Assembly (NCBI GenBank): GCA_003640385.1
Contig: RCAB01000001.1
Span: 930,001-994,000 of the forward strand
Reading direction: 5' to 3'
DNA: 64,000 nt
From: Setaria digitata
Taxonomy: Eukaryota > Nematoda > Chromadorea > Rhabditida > Setariidae
This document shows, in pieces, positions 13,635 through 24,500 of the stretch. The first letter of the stretch is position 1. Each line of letters opens with the position of its first letter. Position numbers and translations under genes: made by a program. Under the pieces are notes generated by a model. That model saw nothing but the letters and a program-made list of their open reading frames with translations, was not told the origin of the DNA and ran no database searches.

Positions 13635-14339
13635 ATGATGCACAATACCCTAACTTACTTGTTACTTCTCAGTATACTGAATTTCTCTTTCTTATGGTCA
13701 GCAACAAACCAGGACAATGGGCCTTCGTTTATTCTCGTCCCTCGTGGTCTTAGTCCTGATGGTGCCGAAAGAGTGATCATTCCAGCAGGTAGATTTTTGT
13801 CAAGTTGATATTATTTCCGTCAAAATTTCAAGAATTTCAATTTAAAGAATTCTTAACATGTTGCAGTAATTTCGGGGCCACAACCGCCATTTCCATGCTT
13901 AGTTGCTGGAATGGGAACATACGAGCACGGGCAAACATTCACCAAGGAGCACTTCCACTACAAATGCAACAATGGCACCGCTGAAGTTATTGGTAAATTT
14001 GCGCCCTATGTCCAATAGTCCTTGAATGCTTGTCCCAGCCGTACATTCTGAAGCTCGACTGACCACTTTTATACATTAATAACTAGACTAATTATTATTT
14101 ATGAAAGTGGTGTCATGATTGTTATTGTAGCTTGTGTAGCAGACGACAAATCAGTAATACATATCGGCCGAATGTTCATACGAGCTGGAGTGAGGCATAA
14201 ATGTGACATAAAAGGCGACACAGTCACTTACGAACAAGGTGACTATTCTAAGTTCAAACTGATACTTCTCCCTCCCCCCGTTCAACGTCAGCCGATTTCG
14301 ACCCAAAACCCGGTAACGTTTGGCCTCCAACCTTCTTAG
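13635..14339 (+). CDS. small secreted protein, MIG-18-like fibronectin type I domains (tandem copy A)
   Basis: Exons 13635-13788, 13867-13992 and 14131-14339 give 162 aa. The N terminus (MMHNTLTYLLLLSILNFSFL) is a clear signal peptide. Two copies of a Cys module follow: C-x-V-A-G-M-G-T-Y-E-H-G-Q-T-F ... H-Y-K-C from exon 2, and C-V-A-D-D-K-S-V-I-H-I-G-R ... V-R-H-K-C from exon 3. This C...G..Y..G......Y.C pattern is what I know from nematode proteins annotated as MIG-18-like fibronectin type I domain. The tail (PPPVQRQPIST) resembles the tail of copy B. Compared with B, copy A ends sooner after its last module and lacks the extra Cys pair there. The secreted, likely extracellular-matrix role is inferred. 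Confidence 0.75.
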
Positions 14340-15238
14340 CCTTGATTTACCGCCACAATGGTACTTCTTCCTCTCTCTCTCTACATGCTTCTCTAATACT
14401 TATAAAACAATGGTCAGTGAAATCAATAAAACCAACGAATTCTTTCTAAAATTGTATGATCTGGTTGTCTTTTCACGTGATGCAACCCACAGAAAAACAG
14501 CAGGGAAAATATTGACCTTGCCAAAAAATACACCTGTTTGAAAAATACTGATGATATTCAAAACGCGAATGTGTCTAGTAGTTTAGAAGAGATAAACTAA
14601 AAAATCATAAAATGAAATATTTATCCGGTCTTTAACATCTTAAACTTCTGGGACGCCAGTCAGTAAGTATGCAAATATTCTAGATTAACAAGGAGGGAAG
14701 CGAAAAGAATTCGCTAGGTAATAAGGCTTCCCGAGAATCAGCCTTTCTTGGATTTCCGTATTTCTTAGAGTAAGTAACATATCAGGTTTATTAAAAGAGC
14801 AGTTTTTTTGAAAGATGCTTTTGATGGGAGGATCAGAAGCCTAAAGGAATACTAATAATTATTATCGGAGAATGCCAGCGATTCAGTGTATTTCACTTCT
14901 CCTGATCCCATTAGGATGGTAGCTCGGTAAAATTTTTTGTTTTTTTCATGTATGGTTGTAGATAAATTATAGCTATTAGTAGTTCTAAAGATGAGAGCAC
15001 AGTTTCCATCATGTGAGAAAATGAGAAAGAGCGAAACTGCCACCTTTCCAAATTCTATTAAACCCAGAGCTGTTTACTGCAGTGAGACGAACTGCAATTT
15101 CTTTGAATTACCGAAGTTAGCAGGGAAAATTTATGAAGAAACAGTGGAAGATAGGATTTATGTCTAATTTTTATCTTTCTTTCCCCTTACACGGCAAAAT
15201 GACCTAATATTCAAAAAGTCGACATGAAAGGGAACTAG
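14340..15238 (+). other. gap between the two tandem secreted-domain genes
   Basis: No signal-peptide exon for copy B was found here. At about 15089-15166 a short open stretch (TNCNFFELPKLAGKIYEE) faintly resembles the start of another Cys module but runs into a stop; it may be a decayed exon or chance. Confidence 0.35.
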
Positions 15239-16638
15239 AAGCAATCGAAGTCTGCCAACTTTTACTGCCCAAATGCTATTACTAGCGCTTCAGAATCAAC
15301 GTGCTATGACAATGGGATTCACTACGATGTCGGCGAACATTTCCGTAATGGATCCTTCGTGCTCGTTTGTCAAAAAGATGGTATTACAATTGAAGGTTAC
15401 TTTTGTTGACATATTTTAGCAGAATGCCACATCTCACTATAATTCCAACCTCGGGTAATTAAACAAACGATTATAATTGGTGGTTGCTCATCAACTGCAA
15501 CAGTTTTATGAATTTGCTTCCTCAGGTTCGAATCCTAATACAGGTGTGTTTTTAAACAGATTATGACACTAGGGTTTTGTGAAAGATCATCGTTTTTTTA
15601 ACATGCTGGGATATCACCCTCAGGAAATGACTATATTAAAAGATGACAATGTCCTGTTGATTACCGTTGCGACTCATAAATTCCCCTGTAAGAAATTTTT
15701 CAATTAAAAATATTTTTTTAAATCGATAATGAGTTATAGTAGTTAGATATCTCCAACCTACCCTTTTTCAGAAGCATTTTCTTCGAACGTTACCACACGA
15801 TTGCAATTCGACATCTCAATAAAGTGTGCATAGACATAAATATAAGAATGAGAATTTGGAGAGCATTTTAGTGAACTTTGCAGGTTGTTATGCTCGAAAC
15901 ACGGATATTACAATTCCAGTAGGTACTGAGCGTATTCTGGACCATTACTTGCACAAGTGCGAGTTGCTTGACCAAGGACGAGTGCGATATACTGCTAATC
16001 GTATTAATTCAATCACTTTATTGTAGAATCTTCTAACACATAAGTAACAAAATCAATATGAGTTCAATCCTGTTCTTAGATCAGGAAATATTTACAGGAT
16101 ATAATAAATTATGAAAAGAGCATTTTTGTACTCCAGAACTTGCAGTAGTTGGATGTAAAAAAGACAATGAATTTTTCAACGAAGGACAAATCTGGACATC
16201 AGAGCACATTCGATACCAATGCACATCGTACGGAATTGTCCGAGTACTTGGTAAATTTAATCGCCCTTTCTATTTCGAGAATATTACTCGCAGATCCTAT
16301 CTACATTTATAAACATACCTTGGAAAAATTTGTGGAAATTACAGGTTTGAAGAGTTATATTTCAAAATTTTAACTGATTGTTGGTACCAGCCAATATTCG
16401 AAAAAAAAGTTAATGTTTATTCAACGGAACTTTCAACAAAAATACTTGAGGTTGTGTGGACGACAATGGTTTATTCATTGAACTCGGACGAGATATCTTG
16501 ATGCGCGGTGTAGTACATCGATGCTATCGAGTGGATAAAACAACAGTTTACCATCGTTATGCATGTGTGGGGCAAACATTGGCTCAATGTATCCTAACCC
16601 CTCAGGTGCAACGACCACCTTCAATTTCTGAAACATGA
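15239..16638 (+). CDS. secreted protein with four MIG-18-like fibronectin type I modules (tandem copy B, 5' incomplete)
   Basis: Exons 15239-15395, 15884-16000, 16146-16250 and 16451-16638, ending in TGA. Each exon carries one Cys module: CYDNGIHYDVGEHF...VLVC; GCYARNTDITIPVGTE...LHKC; GCKKDNEFFNEGQIW...YQC; GCVDDNGLFIELGRD...HRC. The last exon adds a further Cys pair (YACVGQTLAQC) and a TPQVQRPPSIS tail parallel to copy A. Every internal junction is phase 1, so each module is one symmetric exon. The 5' boundary is uncertain: the acceptor at 15238 is weak and no signal-peptide exon was identified. The GTTACT donor after the first exon is also weak. Neighbouring copy A has the same layout, pointing to a local gene duplication. 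Confidence 0.7.
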
Positions 16639-17662
16639 TGTATTTACCGACATTATAATAAATTTACACGAACTACTCTAACAGTTTGAACGCAATTTAT
16701 TTTTTAGAACCAAATAATGCTACGTTCCAATTCATACTCAACAACATTCAGACAATTGAAAATAATTGAAACTGCAAAATACTCCAGCTAATCGCTATTT
16801 CCTTAACGGTACACTAAAATAATTCAGCTGATCCTACTGTTGTATATATCAGTTTTATTTTTCGTGATGAATGAACTGAAATTAATAGCTTTACGTTTTT
16901 CAATTCTTCAAAACTTTAGCATGGAATATATCGATCCTAAATAATGATTATAAAAATAGTATAAAATGACTAGAAAATCCGTGTAGATAAGTATGTCATA
17001 ATCCATTGCTGGCTTAGGCAGTGGATGCATCGGTCAAGAAGGTCGAATAGTACCGGTGACAAAACAACAATTTAAAGTGACGGATTAGCAGAAGTAGTAC
17101 ATTCGTCGATTAAATAAAACTAGCACAAGGGCCAACCAATCTCCACACAGCAACTATATTTCAGGGTTTTGTATTTCTCTAATGTACTGAAGAATAAACT
17201 TTTGTCCATACGCTTCTCATCTTTCTCCATAGATGCAGTCTCTTAGTAAAATTTTAAAAAGTGTGCACGAACTTCTACAATTGTGTAGTGGAGAACTAAG
17301 AAAGTACATTTATTTTTGAAAACCATCTAAATTAATCGAGTGATTATTAGTTACTTTGGCAACTAAGCATACACCACTGGCACACTTCATCAAATACAAA
17401 AAAAGATGACACCAAAAAATCAATCGAAATAAAACACATCATTTGAAGACTGACTCCTTCTTAAAGATTTTAATTTCTTCAAAACTCATTCCATATTTCA
17501 TAATAGTAGTTCTATTACACATAATTATTTCAAAATACATAGGACTCAATGGAAAATAACTCGTTAAAGCAGCGTTGATGAAAGGAAATAAAAATCTCTT
17601 CTTATGTATCATAGAAATTAGAGCTGAAATGTAACTATCTAGAGGGCATGAAGAGAAGTTCA
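16639..17662. other. intergenic, nothing recognised
   Basis: About 1 kb of AT-rich DNA between the 3' ends of the secreted-domain gene (+) and the complex III subunit gene (-). No feature is supported. Confidence 0.5.
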
Positions 17663-18078
17663 TTACGAAGTATCATCCGTGTTGCTATCGGATATCGGCT
17701 CGAAATGATACTTCCAGATGGGTATATGACGTCCAACAGTTTCCCAATTGGTCATGTAGATTATCGCAAGCAATGCTCCTGCACCAAAGGCACCGTAAGT
17801 CGGTAAGCTGAAAGAAACCATTCAGCGTTGACAATTCCTCTTAACTTCAGTTAAGAATTAACAACCTGGAGAAGCATAAGTCAGTACCCACATAAAAATT
17901 CATGTTTACAGAATGCATTCCAAGCATCTATTAAAGAAAAATATCGGCAGCTAAATGCAGACTCTCGAGGCTCGTTCCCGAGAAAGCTCCAATTGCCCGT
18001 GCAGCATGCGGAAATAACTTACTACGTTTTATTTCTTAAAGCATTTGTGATGAAGCGTCTGTAGTTAATGTAGTCCAT
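17663..18078 (-). CDS. cytochrome b-c1 complex small subunit, UQCR11/QCR10-like
   Basis: Two exons, 18078-18026 and 17807-17663, encode 65 aa. The protein has a basic N terminus (MDYINYRRFITNALRNKT), one transmembrane helix starting PTYGAFGAGALLAIIYM, and a short tail with WETVGRHIPIWKYHF. Length, single helix and the PT-YGAFGAGA...W segment match complex III subunit 10/11 (vertebrate UQCR11), a peripheral one-helix subunit of the mitochondrial inner membrane. The start codon directly follows a T-rich AG site, consistent with spliced-leader addition. It is divergent from Hip with about 440 bp between the start codons. Confidence 0.75.
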
Positions 18079-18080
18079 TC

Positions 18081-18082
18081 CT
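18081..18082 (-). promoter_or_regulatory. putative spliced-leader acceptor, UQCR11-like gene
   Basis: On the - strand a T-run ends in TAG two bases before the ATG. No upstream exon is evident, so trans-splicing is the simplest reading. Confidence 0.45.
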
Positions 18083-18489
18083 AAAAAAGAAGAAAGTCAA
18101 TCAGCTGATAATCACTTCACCACAGTCTAACCTATCATGACATATGATGAAACGACCCCACGCCACTTCAAGTCTCAGCCTCACCATCATTTCTTCCAGA
18201 TGGAACCATTTAGGAGTAATTACTTTACGGTTGGCCGCTGTTTACTGGTTGGTACGTGTGTCTCACGGGAAACTTGTGTCGCAAGTCTCGGCTACGTCGG
18301 AAGTTTTTATTGCCCTGGACGGTGAGCAGTTCATTGTTGGAAGACTGTAATCATTCATCCGTAATAGGTACACGTAGGACATGTTTGTGTTAGTCGTGAT
18401 CTCTTGTATGTGTAGAAGATTCGGTTGCGCGCGTGGGTGAGTAGTTCCAATTTTTGTTTTGTTGTTATTCTCTGAGTTATTTTGTTTTT

Positions 18490-18491
18490 AG
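18490..18491 (+). promoter_or_regulatory. putative spliced-leader acceptor, Hip gene
   Basis: A TTTTGTTTTTAG site 31 bases upstream of the Hip ATG, with no candidate upstream coding exon. Confidence 0.45.
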
Positions 18492-18522
18492 AGAGGAATA
18501 TTGTGAAATCGAGGAGGGAGTG

Positions 18523-21500
18523 ATGGATACTCAGGTTGAACTGTTGCGTCAGTTCGTGAACATCTGCAAGTGCAATCCAGCAGTTTTGCATGAGCCAAGA
18601 TTCGGATTCTATAAAGATTATCTTGAAAGGTCATCTTTTCAGCTTAACTGCACTGGTTCGGTTTTTTTCTAGAGACTCTTTTAAGGCTAGCATGGAGTAC
18701 TGAAAAAGGCAGGTGCTCTTCTGAAACAGTAGAGGAAAGAGATAGTCAACCTTAATGAATTTATTTGACTAGTTTATCAAACATATTTGGAAGGATCTTG
18801 TAGAAAATATTGTTTTGTAGTCTTGGTGCCAAAATTCCACTTCTTCCAACAAAACCAACTGAAACAAAATCATCCAAGCCAACTGAATACGGTGAAGAAC
18901 CGACGATGGACGAGGAAAAAGAAGAGCCAGAGGAAGAGTTGGAATTAGATATGTCAGGGGTTATCAAAGGTGAAGAAGACGAACCACTTCCAATGGGTGA
19001 TAGTAGCAAAGAGGTCATAAAACTTTGATTAGTTATAGAGTAACCAATTCTTCCGTTTACTTTTTCTGCAGTTCTTTTTTCGGTTTTTTTTTTTTTTTAA
19101 ATTCTGATTGCAGACAACGGAAGAGGATGTAGAAAAAGCGGCCGAACAGCGGGCGCTTGCTGTGAATGCATTTAATGAAGGTCAAGTAAAACCAATTTCA
19201 GTAATTCGAATTACATTGGCAATATGTATTTAATTACTCCCCAAATTTCTGTTTTAATCTCCGAGTAGTTTTAATGGAGTAATGCACGAAGTACGTTGGG
19301 GAATTGCCATCAGAAAGGAAATTTATACAACTAAATATTTTTGATTTGCTTCGGTTTTGGAACCAATATTTTCACAGTTATTTCATTTTTTAGGAAATTT
19401 CGAGAAAGCTGTGGAACATTTCACTAATGCTATAGAACTGAATCCAGGACTAGCTATTTTACACGCGAAGAGAGCAAAGTAACCATTTTGTTGTAGCTTC
19501 GTAGTGGGGAAAGAAATATTGTTTCAGGGATGGCTACTTTGACATTTCCACAGTGGAATTTTTCAGCGCACTTCTGAAATTAAACAAACCAAATGGTGCG
19601 ATTCGGGATTGTAATAAGGCGATTTCATTGAATGCGGACTCAGCACAAGGCTATAAATTTCGCGGACGAGCTCACAGGTCTTATTAATTCATTTCTTGGC
19701 TTACCATTTCATTTCTTTTTCTTGGAGCGCACATTTTTATTTGTAGGTTACTCGGGAATTTCGTGGAGGCTCATCGTGACTTAGCTATGGCGTGTAAATT
19801 GGATTATGATGATGATGCTAATATTTGGCTCAAAGAAGTCGAAGCAAACGTAAATTCTTTATAATTTTTATATAATGTATATATTAACTTCTCTCATTTT
19901 AGATGCAGATTTAAAACCTGATTATTTTATAAGGTTGGATTTGGTCGTGAAGTATAAATAGATTTGCAGAAGTTTGAAAGAACGAGCTAACACGAAGGGT
20001 AGGAAGAGTGAGGAAGTTAAACCGTGGGAGTGGAACATTTGTAACCAGAAATTGATGGGAGTATCATCTTGACTATTAAAACTTATGAATGGCCTTTTCT
20101 GTAAAGTTTCTTTCCACATTCATAGAGTCGATCTTCCTTTTCTAAGCGTAAATATAGCATGCTGATAGATAAAATGCATTTTTATGCTTGGGTTGATGTC
20201 TGTAAAGAAGAAGCAAAGGCCATTGAAAATATGACAAATTTAGCAGAAAAATAAGCGTAATGATAAATTAATCGTCCGTGTGTATTTAGTTAGTAATTTC
20301 TTTTTTCTTCTTCCGGCAAAGTCGTCGCCCATTCGGCCCTATTGGTCCTCGTTCAAGAATAGGGAGACCAGCCTGTTTCCGGCATGATATATAATAGACA
20401 TTGCAAATGGCGCCATTTGCACGGCGGAAATCTTTAATGTTAAATTGTGATTTCTTTTCACTTTTATTCTCTTCAGCCTGGTGCAGCGGCACACCATCAT
20501 AGCATGTTAATCTATACTTACATTTAAGCTTCTGTGCACTGTTCAGATGTCGTAATTTAGTATCTGTTTGTCGTGACTGTGTATCGCGCGGCGCTATTTG
20601 CATATATTCCTTCTCTTCCATCGCAGGTTTCAACTCTTTACTTTTCTTCTTGCGTGTTTCTTGACTTCCTTCTTCCGTAACTTCTTCTAATATCTCCTCT
20701 TTCTGTCCTTTCTCTTTATATTTAACAGCTTTCTCTACGCGATATGTCGGCCTTACGATTCCTTGCTGCATTTTCCTCTGCTCTTTTTTACGTGCCTTTT
20801 CTAATTGCATATCTAACTTCATGTTTTCATAACAAGATTTGCGATACTTGCACTTGAGTTGTGGGCTGTCGTACCGTTCTTTGATAAAGGTAGCTAAGCG
20901 TACTGTCTGATTCAAATAGGGCGGGAGCAAACCTGATGTGTAGCACGATTTCCGATATTTGCAGCGTAGTTTTTGTTGCCCTTCACTTAATTGCTTCTCA
21001 GTAATTTCCTTCTCTTCGTATTCATTCTCTATTTGTATCATTGAAAAGCTTAATATGCTTGTTTCAATTTCTGGCAGTTTTCCGGTTTCGTAGCATGATT
21101 TTCTATATTTGCACCTTAATGTGAGTGGAATACGCTCTTCTTTGTTTTCAATTATGCCCGTTATCTTGAAATTTTCGTATAGAACTTCTGGTAATCTTCC
21201 CGTCTCGTAACAGGATTTCCGGTATTTACATCGTATTTTAAGTGGCTTTTGCTCATTTTTTATCCCGATATTCTTTGTGGTTTGGATCATTGATAGTATA
21301 CCGTTTTTGTAACATGATTTACGATACTTGCATAGAAGTTTAATATCTACTGAGCTCAGATTTTCGTCGTAGATGTTTACTGTCCTAAAGGGTATATTTT
21401 CTTCTTCTGAGAATGCTGACTGTGGCCGGTTAACTTGTATTAGTGGAACCTCCATTGTTTTTGCTGAGGCTGATAACAATACTGACTTATTTCCAACATC

Positions 21501-24500
21501 CATTACATCTGTTGTTCCTTTGTCTTCTGCACCTTTTTCTATTCGTTTATTTTTAATATTTTTTCTAACTTTTTCAAATTTCGATTGCTCTTTTTTAAAT
21601 GTTACACGTTCCAAAGCTTCCTTTCGTATTACTGTTTGTTGTACAGCTGTAGATGGTAAAGTAGCCTTCTGAACTTTCTTCGTTGACCATACTTTTGTCC
21701 CTTCAAATGGTTCTTTGGTCTTCTTTTTCTTTGGCTTATATGCTAGCTTCTCATTTTCGGTCGTTACCGCTACGTTTTTCTGCCTCTCTTTGTGATCAGA
21801 AATTTTAAACTTCTTGGCGACAAGTTTGTTACTGCTTTTTTCTGTCACATGCTGTTCGACAAAGCGCTCCTGTTTGGAAACTCTTGATTCCTCGTTTTTC
21901 TTGGATTTAAGGACAGGGTCTTTTGTAGTTGGTTCAATTATTGTATTTATTTCGTTTTGTACCTCTTTTTTTTGTTCTCTTTCATCTCTGTCAAGTTCTT
22001 CAATTGCACCAAATATTTCGGCGTTCAAATTCTGTTGCTCCTGAGCTTTTCGTTTGTAGCAGCTTTTCCTATACTTGCAGAGCATTTTAAAGTTGTACAG
22101 CGATGTAACTGTTTGCACTGGTGGAGTTGGCTGTTTTTCTTTGGGAATCTTTTTTTTCAGGTCGGGTAAAATCCCAGTCTCATAACACGATTTCCGGTAT
22201 TTGCAACGTATCCCTAAAGGGATCACTTCTTCATACTTTTTAACAATATGTATATACTTAAAAATCTGGCCATAATTTATTTTAGGCTTTTCACCAGTAG
22301 TGTAACATGACTTTCGATATTTACAATAAACTCTCTTTTCGTCGTCACTGAGATCCTTAAATTCCTTATGAATAGTTTGCTGCATTCCTACTTGGCGAAT
22401 TTGCTGTTTCAAAAAATGATAGATATTCTGAAATAAATTGTTTAGTGGGACGATCTCCGGTCGAATACCACTATCATAGCAGGATTTCCGGTATTTGCAG
22501 GCCAAACGTTTCTTCATTTTCTCCTCAATTTCACTAAACGTCTTATCAATTATTACTTTCGTTTGGATAGGTTGCAACGCCGCAATTCTTTCCTTTTCTT
22601 CTATCTTTTCCAATGCCAACTTAGCAATTTCTTTAATGGATTTTTGTTTCTGTATTGGTAAAATTATGGAACGGGAAAAAATAGGTAATCCATGAACTTT
22701 TAAAGCACCTCTTTCGATCTCAGCACCTACCTCTTTATAGCACGATTTACGATATCGACACAAAAATCTCAGTTCTCCCTCGCTGACCTCTTCTTTCTCT
22801 TCACTTTCATTCTTTGCGTATATTTCGGTCGTGCTTTCTTCAGAAAAATTTTTTTGTGTCTCATACGATCTCATAAATCTTGGTAGAATGTTGTTTATAT
22901 CCCATGTATCTGGTACAATGCCCGTATCATAACATGATTTCCGGTATTTACAGAGTAGCTTCCGTCTTCCCATTGGCACTTCTAATACATCAGATGCTTC
23001 TTTTCTGATCCTTCTCAGGGCTTCTTGTTCTCGTCGCAGTTTTAAAAGTTTATACTTCTTAGTATAAACGCGATGTTTCTTCCGGTGTCTACTAAGGATG
23101 TGGTGACTTCGTGAATCGTGGTGCCCTCTGAATACTGTACGTAATTGCTGTGAGATGTGATAAGCGCGATTATGATGCCTGTACTCAGCAGCGGATGCGA
23201 AAATTTGAGGCATAAAATGACGGACGGTATTCCGACGCTCCAAACTACTGGGTGATGGCGGTGACAGTATTGGTGTGTGAGCTGTCCTTCCTAGCCAGTG
23301 TATCAGTTTGATTGCTTCATTACAAGAATAAATTATTGGTGAAACTTTCCAAGCAAATTGAGCACGATGGTTACATTTAGCTGCGGTTCGTATCAGAAGT
23401 CGTTCGCTTGACACACTTTCTGGAAGATTGAAAGTCATAATATATAATTTGATCGTAGGTAGCCTTATTAAAGTTCATATATTTTCTGGAAACTATGAAT
23501 TTGTAGTATCTATTAAGTTTCTCTTGTTGTTATTAGATAACAACATGGATCATAAATGCGGCTGTAGATGTGCAAAAAAAAAGAAGTTGGTGTGGTAGTG
23601 TTATGATGTTCGAATAGGTTTGCATTTTGATCACAGAAGTCATAGTTTAGGAATTAATTTTTCAGTTTTACTAGTTTAAAGGCATAAAAGAACTGAAGTT
23701 TTACCGCAGTCAATAATATGATGGATGTTGCATGTCGTATTAACAATGTGGTAGAGCTCTGCGAATTCTGCTAAGTTCATTCCATCACAGGTCTTGCAGG
23801 TAGTTGTTATCGTCTGTTTTCGTAACGAAGATTTTAGTTCCGCATCTACATTGGTGTGACTTGTTATCAAGTCTCTCCACTTTTCCATTTCGTATGTCAT
23901 GATCCGGATTGTTTGAGTGTTATCCCCTGGAGTATTTTCACTTCCTATGCATTCATTATCTTTTTAGTATTAACTGATCTGAATTTAAGAATGTGATTAG
24001 CTTTCAAATCACTGTTTTGTCCTTCTAGGTAATAAGGATTAAACTTCAAATTAAGAAGTGAATGGAATGGGGAGGAGTTTTGCACAACGATTTTATGAAA
24101 AGCCATACTTGATTTTTCGCAGCAGATTTTCCTTTTTATGAAATTCTACCCTTACATCCATCCTTTCTTTCGGTCATACTGTTGTTAACGTTACACAAAG
24201 ATTTAAATGTTTTGTTTCTGGGCTATAGTTCAATTGGACCAAGAAAGAAGTGAAAAAGTTTGTCATTTATAACATATTGCCATTAATATCCTATAGTAGT
24301 AAGGTAAGTATGAAAATTTAAATTACCGTCAATGATAGGAAGTATGACTTTATAATTTGAATCAAATGCCGCTAATTAGAAGTGGACTCTTACTTATCGT
24401 CATAATAGTGTGAATTATTAAAGAAATTGGTTTAAGTATAACTTTCACTCAACATTAATGTCGCATGAAGCGGCCAGATGTAAACATCTCACCCTATCCT

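Noticed and set aside
15524..15540. GGTTCGAATCC, the consensus T-arm of a tRNA
   Set aside because: No matching acceptor stem, D-arm or anticodon arm could be folded around it in either direction; it lies in an intron of the secreted-domain gene.
21373..22695. Several + strand frames of 66-99 codons inside the nested gene
   Set aside because: Shadows of the Lys/Glu-rich spacers of the CKYRKSCY gene read in reverse, giving Phe/Leu/Ser-rich peptides.
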